This document shows, piece after piece, positions 1 through 7,231 of a stretch of DNA of 14,753 nt (positions within the stretch are counted from its first letter, which is position 1; each line of letters begins with the position of its first letter). The notes below the pieces were generated by a model. It was not told the origin of the DNA, did not search any database, and saw nothing but the letters and a program-made list of their open reading frames with translations. Location: NCBI GenBank assembly GCA_002420085.1, contig DIHI01000018.1, forward strand, positions 37,734 to 52,486, in the 5' to 3' direction. The DNA is from Lysobacterales bacterium UBA5700 (GTDB lineage: Bacteria > Pseudomonadota > Gammaproteobacteria > Xanthomonadales > Xanthomonadaceae). Position numbers and translations under genes: made by a program.

Positions 1-204
1 GGCAACCGGCGCTACTACCAGCGTCACGATGTCCTGATGGTTCGCCAGATTCGCTCGCTGCTGTACGAAGAGGGCTACACCATCGGTGGAGCCCGGCAGC
101 GCATCGAGGGACAGAACGGTCGCTCGGAAGCGGCGTTGTCCGCCCAACTCGCCCGGGAAATACGGGAAGACCTGCAGGCGTTGCTGGAACTGCTGCCGCG
201 CTGA
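1..204 (+). CDS. MerR-family transcriptional regulator, 3' end only
   Basis: This is the last 67 codons of a gene that begins upstream of the window, ending in TGA at 202-204. The visible product starts GNRRYYQRHDVLMVRQIRSL and continues with LLYEEGYTIGGARQRI, the second half of a MerR-type winged helix-turn-helix domain (the RRYY wing and the helix with LLYEEGYTI). A short, mostly helical tail ending in LLELLPR follows. MerR proteins are dimeric DNA-binding regulators. This short-tailed subtype has no visible metal-binding cysteines in the part seen. In many gammaproteobacteria a MerR gene of exactly this kind follows pheS-pheT-ihfA and is followed by tRNA-Pro, as here. Its effector and targets are not deducible. 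Family assignment is secure for the visible part; the identity of the missing DNA-recognition half is inferred. Confidence 0.85.
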   Translation, partial: GNRRYYQRHDVLMVRQIRSLLYEEGYTIGGARQRIEGQNGRSEAALSAQLAREIREDLQALLELLPR

Positions 205-232
205 ACGCAGCACCTCGACAATCGCGTATACT
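203..232 (+). promoter_or_regulatory. Possible promoter of tRNA-Pro
   Basis: A good -10 hexamer, TATACT, lies at 227-232, about 40 bases before the tRNA and just after the merR stop. It is followed by a GC-rich stretch (TCCGCCTCTCGCC), the kind of discriminator seen in stringently controlled stable-RNA promoters. No good -35 box stands 16-18 bases upstream (203-209 reads GAACGCA-like), so the promoter is tentative. A short hairpin, CGCCGA/TCGGCG at 242-258, would fall in the tRNA leader. Confidence 0.3.
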
Positions 233-272
233 TCCGCCTCTCGCCGACATGCTCGGCGCGATCGCAAAGCAT

Positions 273-349
273 CGGGGCGTAGCGCAGCCTGGTAGCGCAC
301 CACAATGGGGTTGTGGGGGTCGTGAGTTCGAATCTCACCGTCCCGACCA
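273..349 (+). tRNA. tRNA-Pro, anticodon GGG
   Basis: This is a complete 77-nt tRNA with encoded CCA. The acceptor stem pairs CGGGGCG with CGTCCCG (one G-U), followed by discriminator A and CCA at 347-349. The D arm is GCGC-AGCCTGGTA-GCGC. The anticodon stem CCACA/TGTGG encloses the loop ATGGGGT, giving anticodon GGG, which reads CCC and CCT proline codons. The T arm is GTGAG-TTCGAAT-CTCAC with a five-base variable loop. It sits just downstream of the MerR-family gene, a conserved gammaproteobacterial arrangement. The coordinates follow from the stem pairing. Confidence 0.97.
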
Positions 350-501
350 CTTTGCGATCCCTGCGATCAATGATCGCATCGCCAATGCATGACCCGCGCG
401 CGACCTGCCGCATCACCCGCCGCCGCACCGACCTGCGGGCGCGCACCGTCCGGCCCGATCTTGCCGAATCGACAGCACGCGGTCGGTGCCATTCGATTCG
501 A

Positions 502-528
502 CGCCACGGGTCGTGTGCGGAATTTTTT
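502..528 (+). terminator. Possible Rho-independent terminator
   Basis: CGCCAC (502-507) can pair with GTG-GCG across 513-519, with one bulged T and a five-base loop. GAA and a run of six T (523-528) follow. It is the only U-rich tract after the tRNA. The stem is short and imperfect, and it lies about 150 bases past the tRNA end, so the call is weak. Confidence 0.3.
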
Positions 529-611
529 CCTCTGCCTGCGGTCTGACTGGCCACGACGGCACCCGCCGTCCGCTCGGCCATGCGCGATCGACGTGCTCGC
601 CATCGTATTCA

Positions 612-643
612 GCCAGCGCGTTCGAGCAATTGCCAGCGCGTTC
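612..643. repeat. Tandem 12-bp direct repeat upstream of the DUF3179 gene
   Basis: GCCAGCGCGTTC occurs twice, at 612-623 and 632-643. The copies are identical, 20 bp apart start to start (about two helical turns), and separated by the eight bases GAGCAATT. The second copy ends five bases before the Shine-Dalgarno sequence of the next gene. The layout would suit binding of a regulator to one face of the helix, but no regulator is known and chance is possible. Confidence 0.5.
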
Positions 644-661
644 AAAAAAGGGGAAATCCAC

Positions 662-1648
662 GTGCGGTTCTCATTCAAACTCATGGCAGCGGCCTCGCTG
701 CTGCTGATCTGCGGTCTCAGCCAGGGCCAGGCGCCCAAGCGCAGCTTCGAGATCGACATCGTCCGACAGACCTTCGGCTTCGATGCGGATACCCCGACCG
801 ATGTGCCCTGGGACGCGGTGATGCAGGGCTGCCCTCGGCGTGACTGCATCCCGGCGATCGACTCGCCGCAGTTCGTCGCCGCTGCTGCCGCCGATTTCCT
901 GGAAGCCGACGATCTGGTCATGGGCATCGAACTGGCCGGTGTCGAACGCGCCTACCCGACCCGGATCCTCAATTATCACGAGATCGTCAACGACACCCTT
1001 GGCGAAACCCCGGTCGCGGTGACCTGGTGTCCGTTGTGCGGGTCGGGTCTGGCCTTCGAGCGCGTGCTCGACGGCAAGCCGGTCGAGTTCGGGGTGTCCG
1101 GCCTGTTGCACAACAGTGATCTGATCGTCTACGACCGCGACAGCGAATCGCTCTGGCAGCAGATCACCGCGACCGCATTCGCCGGTCCGCGCCGGGGTCA
1201 GACGCTGAAGACCGTGCCGGTCGCGCTGACCACCTGGAGCGAGTGGCAGGCCGCCCATCCGGAGACCGAAGTGCTGGCTCCGCCCAGCGACGATCCGCGC
1301 TACGCCGCACGCGCGCCTTATGGTGATTACGATCGCAGCGACCGTCTGATCTTTCCGGTAGCGTCGGCGAGTGCGCGTCTGCATCCGAAGGAAGTGGTTC
1401 ATGGGGTCGAATTCGAGGGCGGCTCTTTCGCGGTCACCGAGCGCGCCTTGCGTGAGTCGCCGACCGTGGAGACCGTGGCTGGCGATCGGACCCTGCGCTG
1501 GACCCGGCATGCCAATGGCATGGTTGAAGTGGTCGATGCCGACGGCACGGCCCTGGTCGCGCACCGGATGTTCTGGTTTGCCTGGTACAGCTTCCACGTC
1601 GATACCGGTCTGCACGATCGCGCCAGGGACGACAAGGACACTCCCTGA
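662..1648 (+). CDS. Secreted DUF3179 domain-containing protein
   Basis: A 328-residue protein of the DUF3179 family, which has no established biochemical function. The hallmark core is present: the segment VTWCPLCGSGLAFER with C123 and C126, then SGLLHNSDLIVYDR, SLWQQ and a threonine/tryptophan stretch (TTWSEWQAAHPET). Two further cysteines (C57, C62) lie near the N-terminus, in CPRRDCIPAID. Start choice: GTG at 662 is preceded by AAGGGGA (648-654) at seven bases and gives a signal peptide with a basic start (MRFSFK), a hydrophobic core and probable cleavage after SQGQA (residue 24). An ATG at 683 in the same frame would lose the basic residues. The product is therefore predicted to be exported, where the CxxC pair could be a disulfide or metal site (inference). 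The next gene follows after 57 bases, so co-transcription is possible. Confidence 0.88.
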   Translation: MRFSFKLMAAASLLLICGLSQGQAPKRSFEIDIVRQTFGFDADTPTDVPWDAVMQGCPRRDCIPAIDSPQFVAAAAADFLEADDLVMGIELAGVERAYPTRILNYHEIVNDTLGETPVAVTWCPLCGSGLAFERVLDGKPVEFGVSGLLHNSDLIVYDRDSESLWQQITATAFAGPRRGQTLKTVPVALTTWSEWQAAHPETEVLAPPSDDPRYAARAPYGDYDRSDRLIFPVASASARLHPKEVVHGVEFEGGSFAVTERALRESPTVETVAGDRTLRWTRHANGMVEVVDADGTALVAHRMFWFAWYSFHVDTGLHDRARDDKDTP

Positions 1649-1654
1649 GCCGGC

Positions 1655-1687
1655 GATCGGCGCGACGCCATCCGGGTCGCGTCGATC
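1655..1687 (+). other. Strong intergenic hairpin between the DUF3179 and HD-GYP genes
   Basis: GATCGGCGCGAC (1655-1666) pairs with GTCGCGTCGATC (1676-1687): 12 pairs with one G-U, enclosing a nine-base loop (GCCATCCGG). It occupies more than half of the 57-base intergenic gap. No T-run follows on either strand, so it does not look like a canonical intrinsic terminator. It could stabilise the 3' end of the upstream message or modulate read-through; both are inferences. Confidence 0.5.
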
Positions 1688-1705
1688 CTGCCCTGGATCG
1701 TCCCC

Positions 1706-3673
1706 ATGTCAGTGATTGATCTCGTCCGCGTAGGCGGTCGATCCGCCTCGGCGCGCACCACCGGCGCACGCCGAGGCGGCTGGCGTCGCTTTCGCTTGCG
1801 GGCATTGCTGGCTGCGGCCGGCGCATTCGTGCTGCTGGTTCTGCTCGGCAGTGCCCTGCTGACCGCACGGGCGCTCGATCTCGGCCGCCGCGACATCGCA
1901 CTCATCGAGCATGTCCGCAGCCTTGAGACGGTGACCGCCCAGATCACCGGCGACGCCGCCCAGTACCTGCGGATCGCGCCACGGGATTATCCCGACTACT
2001 ACCGCGACACCCAGGTCTACTATCAATCGCTGCGCCGGCAGTTGCAGCGAGTCGAAACCCTGCGTGAAGAGTTGCGGGCACTCGACCGGAGTCAGGGACA
2101 TGGGGCCTTGACCGCCCTGCTGGCCGGTGATTCCAGCGAGTTCCGCCGCGCCCTGGCGGACTTCGATGCCTTCTGGACCGAATACCGGGTCGGGCTCGAC
2201 GAGCGCCTCGGCCCGGATCCGGAAGAGCCGCGACTGGAGTGGGGTGCGAAACACCTCGACTACTTCGGCAGCCTGCTGCAACGTCATGTCGATGGCGTGT
2301 CCTCGGCGGCACGTGCCTACGTGGACCACCATTTCCAGACCGGACAGTGGCTCAGTCAGTACGGGACCATGCTGGGCTTCCTGCTGGCGGTGGTCATGAT
2401 CACCGCCCTGTTGCGCTTCCTTGATCGGCGCATCCGGGTGACCCTGGATGGCTGTCAGGACATCGCCCTCGGCCGGTTCGGTCAGCGGATTCCGGTCGAG
2501 CGCGAGGACGAGTTGAGCACCCTCGACGAGGCGGTCAACGACATGTCGAAGCGGATCGCCGGGGTGTTGACCCTGATCGACGGCGTCCAGCAGGGCGGCG
2601 ACCTCGACTCGACCCTTGGCCAACTCTGGAGCGCGCTGTCGCAACTCGATCGGGTCGATTGGCTGGCCCTGTACGAAATCGATCAGGTTCGTGACTGCGT
2701 CGATCTGCGCGGCCAGTATCCCAAGCGCTACGCCCTGCCGGGCGTCGAGACCGGCAGTCTGCCATGGCAGACGGGCCGGGCGCGCACGCTACCGGTCGAA
2801 ATCGATGGCGATGTCGGCGAGCAGGTCATCGGTGGCGCCCTCCATCGCCACCGGTTTGCCTCGGCGATGTGGGTGGTGATGCCGATGGAAGGCGATCACA
2901 GCTTCGCCCTGCTGCTGGCCAGTCGGCAGCCGGATGCGTTGGCTGCGGATTTCGCCGAATTGCTGGGCAATGTCGCGCCGATCATCGGCCATGGACTCGA
3001 CAAGACCCTGTTGGCCGAACGGTTGCTGCTGGCCACGGTCAACGGTCTGAGCAAACTGGCCGAGAGCCGTGACACCGAGACCGGCAACCATCTGCTGCGG
3101 ATGAGCCAGTACTCGCGCATCCTGGCCGAGTCCTACGTCAATGCCGGACCGCGCGGCGAGCCCGATTGGAACCACGACCAGAGCGGCGAATTCATCCGCG
3201 ATGTGCTGCGTTTCTCGCCGATGCACGACATCGGCAAGGTCGGCATCCCCGATTCCATCCTGCTCAAGCCTGGCCGACTGAGCCAGGTCGAGCGCACCGA
3301 GATGAACATGCATCCGCTGATCGGCGGCGAGGTTTTGCGCGCCTGTGCCAAGCAGTTGCCGGGGCGCGGCATGTCGCTGTTCAAAGTGGCGATCGACATC
3401 GCCGAGGGCCATCACGAAAAATTCGACGGCAGTGGCTATCCGGTTGGCCTGGCCGGCAAGGACATTCCGCTGGCCGCGCGAATCGTCGCCATGGCCGATG
3501 TCTTCGATGCCCTGACCAGCAAGCGGCCGTACAAGGAAGCCTGGTCGCCCGAGCAGGCGCTGGAATACCTGCGCCTGCAATCTGGCAAGCACTTCGACCC
3601 CGACCTGGTCGCCGCTTTCGAGGACGGTCTGCCGGCCATCCTCGACATCTATCGGGAGCATCGGCACATCTGA
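1706..3673 (+). CDS. Membrane-anchored HD-GYP protein with HAMP domain, predicted cyclic-di-GMP phosphodiesterase
   Basis: A 655-residue signalling protein. Layout: a basic N-terminus, transmembrane helix 1 (about 31-54), a periplasmic sensor region (about 55-213, mostly helical, no recognised ligand motif), transmembrane helix 2 (about 214-238), a HAMP linker (about 239-285), a GAF-like stretch (about 300-440), then the HD-GYP domain. The HD pair is H507-D508 in MHDIGKVGIPDSILLKPG. Other signature pieces are ETGNHLLRM before it, HPLIGGEVL, EGHHEKFDGSGYP with GYP at 577-579, and MADVFDALTSKRPYK. HD-GYP enzymes hydrolyse cyclic di-GMP to pGpG or GMP with a two- or three-metal centre; all visible metal ligands look intact. 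The ATG at 1706 has no good Shine-Dalgarno, and a GTG at 1712 is an alternative. The periplasmic signal is unknown. Confidence 0.93.
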   Translation: MSVIDLVRVGGRSASARTTGARRGGWRRFRLRALLAAAGAFVLLVLLGSALLTARALDLGRRDIALIEHVRSLETVTAQITGDAAQYLRIAPRDYPDYYRDTQVYYQSLRRQLQRVETLREELRALDRSQGHGALTALLAGDSSEFRRALADFDAFWTEYRVGLDERLGPDPEEPRLEWGAKHLDYFGSLLQRHVDGVSSAARAYVDHHFQTGQWLSQYGTMLGFLLAVVMITALLRFLDRRIRVTLDGCQDIALGRFGQRIPVEREDELSTLDEAVNDMSKRIAGVLTLIDGVQQGGDLDSTLGQLWSALSQLDRVDWLALYEIDQVRDCVDLRGQYPKRYALPGVETGSLPWQTGRARTLPVEIDGDVGEQVIGGALHRHRFASAMWVVMPMEGDHSFALLLASRQPDALAADFAELLGNVAPIIGHGLDKTLLAERLLLATVNGLSKLAESRDTETGNHLLRMSQYSRILAESYVNAGPRGEPDWNHDQSGEFIRDVLRFSPMHDIGKVGIPDSILLKPGRLSQVERTEMNMHPLIGGEVLRACAKQLPGRGMSLFKVAIDIAEGHHEKFDGSGYPVGLAGKDIPLAARIVAMADVFDALTSKRPYKEAWSPEQALEYLRLQSGKHFDPDLVAAFEDGLPAILDIYREHRHI

Positions 3674-3847
3674 TGACGGGTCGGTGCGCATCCAGTGGCC
3701 GTGACGGTCGATGAGCCCTGCGACACGGAAACCTCGTCCCTGGTCGGCGGTCCAAGCCGCATGAACGATCGATCGATCCATCCGGAGGGCCATGTCCGCC
3801 CGACCCCGACCCCGATGCCCACCACCACGGCCGGCCCATGGCTGCGG

Positions 3848-5254
3848 ATGGGCCGATGGCTGTTCGCGCTGGTGGCCATCCTGGCGCTGACCGCCTGCGC
3901 CTCGCCCTGGCGCAAGCCCGACCTGCGTCGGCTCTATCTCACCAGTCAGAACGCGGTCGATCAGCCACCGGTGATCCTGATTCCCGGAATCATGGGCTCG
4001 CGGCTGTTCGACGCTACAGGCCACGAGCGCTGGGTCGGCTCGCTCGGCAAGACCTACTTCTCCGATTATCGCGACCTGGCCCTGACGATCGATCCCGAGA
4101 CACTGCAACCGACGACCGATTTTCAGGCCATCGGCCTGACCGACGAAGTGTCCGGGCGCGATTACTACGCTTCGATCGTCAGGGTTCTGGTCGATGCCGG
4201 TGGCTATCAGATCGGCACCCCCGGCACACCCGCTGTCTCGGGGCGTCGCTATCTCTATCAGTTCGCCTATGACTGGCGGCTCGACAACGTCGAAAGCGCG
4301 CGTCGCCTGGATGCATTGATCGAGCAGATTCGGATCGATCACGCGCGGCCGGATCTCAAGGTCGATATCGTCGCCCACAGCATGGGGGGCTTGATCGCCC
4401 GCTACTACCTTCGCTATGGCACCAGCGACGTGCTGGATGGCAACGATTTTCCGCTCAACTACCACGGTGGCTCACGGGTGCGCAGGATCGCCCTGCTCGG
4501 TACTCCGAACCTGGGTTCGGTGGGCTCGCTGCACGCCTTCATCGTTGGCCGTCGGGTCGCCCTTGGCCGAGTCGCGCCCGAAGTCCTGGCGACCTTCCCG
4601 AGCATGTATCAGCTTTTCCCGCATCCGCTGCACGACTGGATCGTATCGGCCGAAGGCAAGGTGCTGTCGCGCGATCTGTTCGATGTCGAACTCTGGCGGC
4701 GATTCGAGTGGTCGATCTTCGATCCGAGGCGCCGTGCCCGTGTGCTGGCTGAACATCCCGACCCGAGCGAAGGCGCTCGTCACCTGGAGACGCTGGAGCG
4801 CTATTTCGGCAAGCACATCGAGCGCGGACGGCGTTTCGTGTGGTCGTTGACCGTGCCGATCGATCGCGCTCCCTGGAGCCTGATGACCTTCGGCGGCGAT
4901 TGCGATCTCACCCCAGCCAGGGTGCTGGTCGAGGACATCGACGGCGAATCGCGGGTGCGCCTGGATCCCCGCGACATCGACAATCCGCTGCCGGGCGTCG
5001 ATTACGACTGGCTGATGCTCGAACCCGGTGACGGTACGGTCACCAAGGCGTCCCTGTTGGCCCGCGACACGCTGGATCCATTCGTGCCCCGGCACCGCTA
5101 CATCGCCTTCCCGGTGGCGGGTTCGATGTTCCTGTGCGAGCGCCACGACCGGCTCAGTGCCAACATCAGCTTCCAGGACAATCTCTTGCAGTTCCTGCTC
5201 AATCGCGATCCAGCGATCGGGTTGACGCCGACCGCCGGGGCAGGACTACACTGA
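3848..5254 (+). CDS. Predicted outer-membrane lipoprotein, LCAT-like lipase/acyltransferase
   Basis: An alpha/beta hydrolase of the lecithin:cholesterol acyltransferase-like family, 468 residues from this start. The N-terminus MGRWLFALVAILALTAC is a lipoprotein signal peptide with lipobox LTAC and acylated C17. The next residues are A and S (no Asp at +2), which favours the outer membrane. The core begins with VILIPGIMGSRL (oxyanion region), then YDWRLDNVES. The nucleophile elbow AHSMGG has S178, where most homologues have G before H. Probable acid and base are D395 in PGDGTV and H433 in CERHDRL. The reading frame is open back to GTG 3695, with in-frame ATGs at 3761 and 3815. I chose 3848 because a 17-residue lipoprotein signal is typical, but none of these has a strong Shine-Dalgarno. 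Substrate is unknown; phospholipid or acyl-ester hydrolysis or transfer is the family expectation. Confidence 0.85.
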   Translation: MGRWLFALVAILALTACASPWRKPDLRRLYLTSQNAVDQPPVILIPGIMGSRLFDATGHERWVGSLGKTYFSDYRDLALTIDPETLQPTTDFQAIGLTDEVSGRDYYASIVRVLVDAGGYQIGTPGTPAVSGRRYLYQFAYDWRLDNVESARRLDALIEQIRIDHARPDLKVDIVAHSMGGLIARYYLRYGTSDVLDGNDFPLNYHGGSRVRRIALLGTPNLGSVGSLHAFIVGRRVALGRVAPEVLATFPSMYQLFPHPLHDWIVSAEGKVLSRDLFDVELWRRFEWSIFDPRRRARVLAEHPDPSEGARHLETLERYFGKHIERGRRFVWSLTVPIDRAPWSLMTFGGDCDLTPARVLVEDIDGESRVRLDPRDIDNPLPGVDYDWLMLEPGDGTVTKASLLARDTLDPFVPRHRYIAFPVAGSMFLCERHDRLSANISFQDNLLQFLLNRDPAIGLTPTAGAGLH

Positions 5255-5281
5255 CGCCCCACTCGCATCGGAACAGCGTTC

Positions 5282-6214
5282 GTGTATCCGCAAATCGAAC
5301 CCTATGATCAGGGCGTGCTGGCGGTGGATGATCGCCACCGTCTGTACTACGAACAGTGCGGCAATCCGCATGGCAAGCCGGTGGTGATCGTTCATGGCGG
5401 TCCGGGCGGTGGCTGCAATCCCGGCATGCGTCGGTTTCACGATCCGGCGGCCTACCGGATCGTCCTGTTCGATCAGCGCGGAGCTGGCCGCTCCACCCCG
5501 CATGCCGATCTCACCGACAACACCACCTGGCATCTGGTCGCCGACATGGAGCGATTGCGCAGCCACCTCGGCATCGAGCGCTGGCAGGTGTTCGGCGGCT
5601 CCTGGGGCTCGACCCTGGCCCTGGCCTATGCCGAACGCCATCCCGAGCGGGTCATCGACCTGGTGCTGCGCGGCATCTTCCTGCTGCGTCGCTGGGAACT
5701 GGAGTGGTTCTATCAGGAAGGCTGCTCGAATCTTTTCCCGGATGCCTGGCGCGACTACCTCGCCGCCATTCCCGACGTCGAACGCGGCGATCTGATCTCG
5801 GCCTACCATCGACGCCTGACCGATCCCGATCAGGCGGTCCGGCTGGCGGCGGCCCGCGCCTGGTCGATCTGGGAGGGGGCAACCAGCCACCTCCTGCCCG
5901 ACCCGGACCTGGCCGCCTCGCATGGCAACCCTCACTTCGCGCTGGCTTTCGCCCGCATCGAGAGCCATTACTTCGTCAATGGCGGGTTCTTCGAGGTCGA
6001 GGGACAGTTGCTGCGCGATGCCGATCGACTGGCTGGGATTCCCGGAACCATCGTCCACGGCCGCTACGACGTGGTCTGCCCGGTTCGCAGTGCCTTCGAT
6101 CTGAAGGCGGTCTGGCCGCGTGCCGATCTGGTCGTCTGTCCGCGTTCGGGTCACTCGGCGTTCGAGCCGGAAATCAGCCAGGCCCTGGTCGCCGCGACCG
6201 ACGGCTATCGCTGA
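5282..6214 (+). CDS. pip: Proline iminopeptidase (prolyl aminopeptidase)
   Basis: A 310-residue serine peptidase of family S33, the usual length for bacterial Pip, which removes N-terminal proline from peptides in the cytoplasm. The start is MYPQIEPYDQGVLAVDD. HGGPGGG (38-44) is the oxyanion-hole motif, followed by FDQRGAGRSTPH and the nucleophile elbow GGSWGS with S107. The acid is D263 in HGRYDVVCP and the base H291 in SGHSAF; spacing matches characterised Pip enzymes. The start is GTG at 5282, preceded by a weak GGAACAG, 27 bases after the previous stop. No signal peptide is visible. The close spacing suggests co-transcription with the LCAT-like gene, though a functional link is not evident. 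Confidence 0.93.
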   Translation: MYPQIEPYDQGVLAVDDRHRLYYEQCGNPHGKPVVIVHGGPGGGCNPGMRRFHDPAAYRIVLFDQRGAGRSTPHADLTDNTTWHLVADMERLRSHLGIERWQVFGGSWGSTLALAYAERHPERVIDLVLRGIFLLRRWELEWFYQEGCSNLFPDAWRDYLAAIPDVERGDLISAYHRRLTDPDQAVRLAAARAWSIWEGATSHLLPDPDLAASHGNPHFALAFARIESHYFVNGGFFEVEGQLLRDADRLAGIPGTIVHGRYDVVCPVRSAFDLKAVWPRADLVVCPRSGHSAFEPEISQALVAATDGYR

Positions 6215-6301
6215 TCGCCGGTCGCGCCAGGGGATGGGCATCGGTCGCCGCGTTGGCCGGCGTCCTGGCCGATTTCTGCTGCTGGCTGCGTTCACGCCGA
6301 T

Positions 6302-6481
6302 ATGGTCAAGACCTATAAAACGCCGTCCGGCGAGGTCCATGTCGATCGACGGATCGGTAAGGAGCGTCGGCAGAGCAGCGACCGCCGCGAAGAGTTCCGG
6401 TTCGAGCCCGGCAAGGAAAACCGACGCAGCGGCAAGGATCGGCGCAAGGCCAACCGCTGGGACGACAGCCACAGCCGTTGA
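6302..6481 (+). CDS. Small very basic protein with internal twin repeat, unknown function
   Basis: A 59-residue protein starting MVKTYKTPSGEVHVDRRIGK. It is rich in Arg, Lys, Asp and Glu and holds two copies of the pattern RRxGKxRRxxxxR: RRIGKERRQSSDRR and RRSGKDRRKANRW. It has no hydrophobic segment or cysteine, so it is probably cytoplasmic and poorly folded alone. Charge and repeats would suit nucleic-acid or ribosome contact, but this is inference. ATG 6302 is the only possible start after the preceding in-frame stop (6214), and no clear Shine-Dalgarno precedes it. The TGA stop at 6479-6481 touches the stop of the convergent gene without a spacer. I favour a real gene because the protein is orderly, repeated and hydrophilic with few out-of-place residues. 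I do not recognise a named family. Confidence 0.6.
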   Translation: MVKTYKTPSGEVHVDRRIGKERRQSSDRREEFRFEPGKENRRSGKDRRKANRWDDSHSR

Positions 6482-7210
6482 TCAGCCGGGCAGGGTCCGA
6501 CAGCCGAGCGCGACCAGCAGATCGTGGACGGCCGGAATCCGGGCCAGCCAGGGTGCGGTCAGGGTCAGCAGACCGGCACCGGCGATGGCGGCAGCGGCGG
6601 TCACGCGAAATGCCCGACGGGCCAGCCAGGTTGCCAGCCGGGCGCCACTCCAGGTCAATGGCAGCATGATCGGCAGGGTGCCGAGACCAAAGGCGGCCAT
6701 GATGGCGGCCCCGGACAGTGCTTCGGCACTGAACCAGGCGGCGGTCAGCAGGGTGGCACTGAGTCCGCATGGCAGCCAGCCCCAGAGCAGGCCGAGGGCG
6801 AACACCCGGGCGGGTGTGCGTGCTGGCAGCAGGCGTCGGTGCAGGGGGGCCATGGTCCGCCAGAGCAGCGCGCCCGGTGCCGCCAGGAAGGCCAGTCGGC
6901 CACGGCTGTCGAGCAGGCGAATGGCCGCCAGGATCAGCACGATTCCGACCGCCATGCGCAGGCCGAGCGCCAGCCCTTCGATCCGGAACAGGGCCAGCAG
7001 GCCGGCGCCGAACCCGCCGACCACTGCGCCGGCCAGGCTGTAACCGATGATCCGTCCGAGATTGGCGAGCAGGGCGATGCGCAGCGGTGGATTCGGTACC
7101 GAACCGGCCGCGATTCCAGCGGCCACCCCGCCACACATGGCCGCGCAGTGGACACCGCCCATCACGCCTGCGAGCAGGGCTGCCGAGAGGGTGAGCAGGT
7201 CGAGCGGCAT
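6482..7210 (-). CDS. TauE/SafE-like (DsbD_2-type) membrane protein of the cbb3 oxidase cluster
   Basis: A 242-residue integral membrane protein with about six hydrophobic segments. Two cysteine motifs are characteristic: GVHCAAMCGG near the N-terminus (C22, C26) and GWLPCGL after the central loop (C148). These match the DsbD_2 group, often labelled sulfite exporter TauE/SafE or cytochrome biogenesis protein. Cysteines in the membrane could carry electrons or bind copper; the exact role is not established. Genes of this type commonly follow ccoS in Pseudomonas-like cbb3 clusters, so a part in oxidase assembly or copper handling is a reasonable inference. It starts with ATG 21 bases after the ccoS stop with only a weak ribosome binding site, and is the last gene of the run. 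Confidence 0.82.
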   Translation of the reverse strand: MPLDLLTLSAALLAGVMGGVHCAAMCGGVAAGIAAGSVPNPPLRIALLANLGRIIGYSLAGAVVGGFGAGLLALFRIEGLALGLRMAVGIVLILAAIRLLDSRGRLAFLAAPGALLWRTMAPLHRRLLPARTPARVFALGLLWGWLPCGLSATLLTAAWFSAEALSGAAIMAAFGLGTLPIMLPLTWSGARLATWLARRAFRVTAAAAIAGAGLLTLTAPWLARIPAVHDLLVALGCRTLPG

Positions 7211-7231
7211 GGTTGGTCGGCTGACGCGGCT

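Larger units (their letters stand above)
350..661. other. Gene-free stretch between tRNA-Pro and the DUF3179 gene
   Basis: I see no convincing gene in these roughly 310 bases. The DUF3179 reading frame is open from 389, but 389-661 has no family similarity, and the signal peptide and ribosome binding site place the start at 662. The stretch holds a possible terminator for the tRNA (502-528), a tandem 12-bp repeat (612-643) and the ribosome binding site of the next gene. A short palindrome at 362-378 (TGCGATCA/TGATCGCA) has no following T-run. Confidence 0.6.

Noticed and set aside
362..378. Palindrome TGCGATCA/TGATCGCA just after the tRNA
   Set aside because: Considered as a tRNA terminator, but no T-run follows and the loop is too short for a stable hairpin of full length.
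389..661. N-terminal extension of the DUF3179 reading frame
   Set aside because: The signal peptide and a well-placed Shine-Dalgarno sequence set the start at 662; the upstream residues show no family similarity.
3767..3778. Three GATC sites in tandem, and many CGATCG sites across the window
   Set aside because: Considered as Dam-related or as an uptake-type signal. GATC-containing codons (Asp-Arg, Ile) are frequent here, and without genome-wide counts there is no case for enrichment.
3800..3817. Hexamer CCGACC repeated about three times
   Set aside because: A short, degenerate run, encoding PTPTP only if the longer LCAT-like start were used; too small to call a functional repeat.
2789..4465. 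Long open frame of 558 codons on the minus strand across the HD-GYP and LCAT-like genes
   Set aside because: It lies opposite two clearly identified genes, has no family resemblance, and high GC content with few stop codons explains its length.
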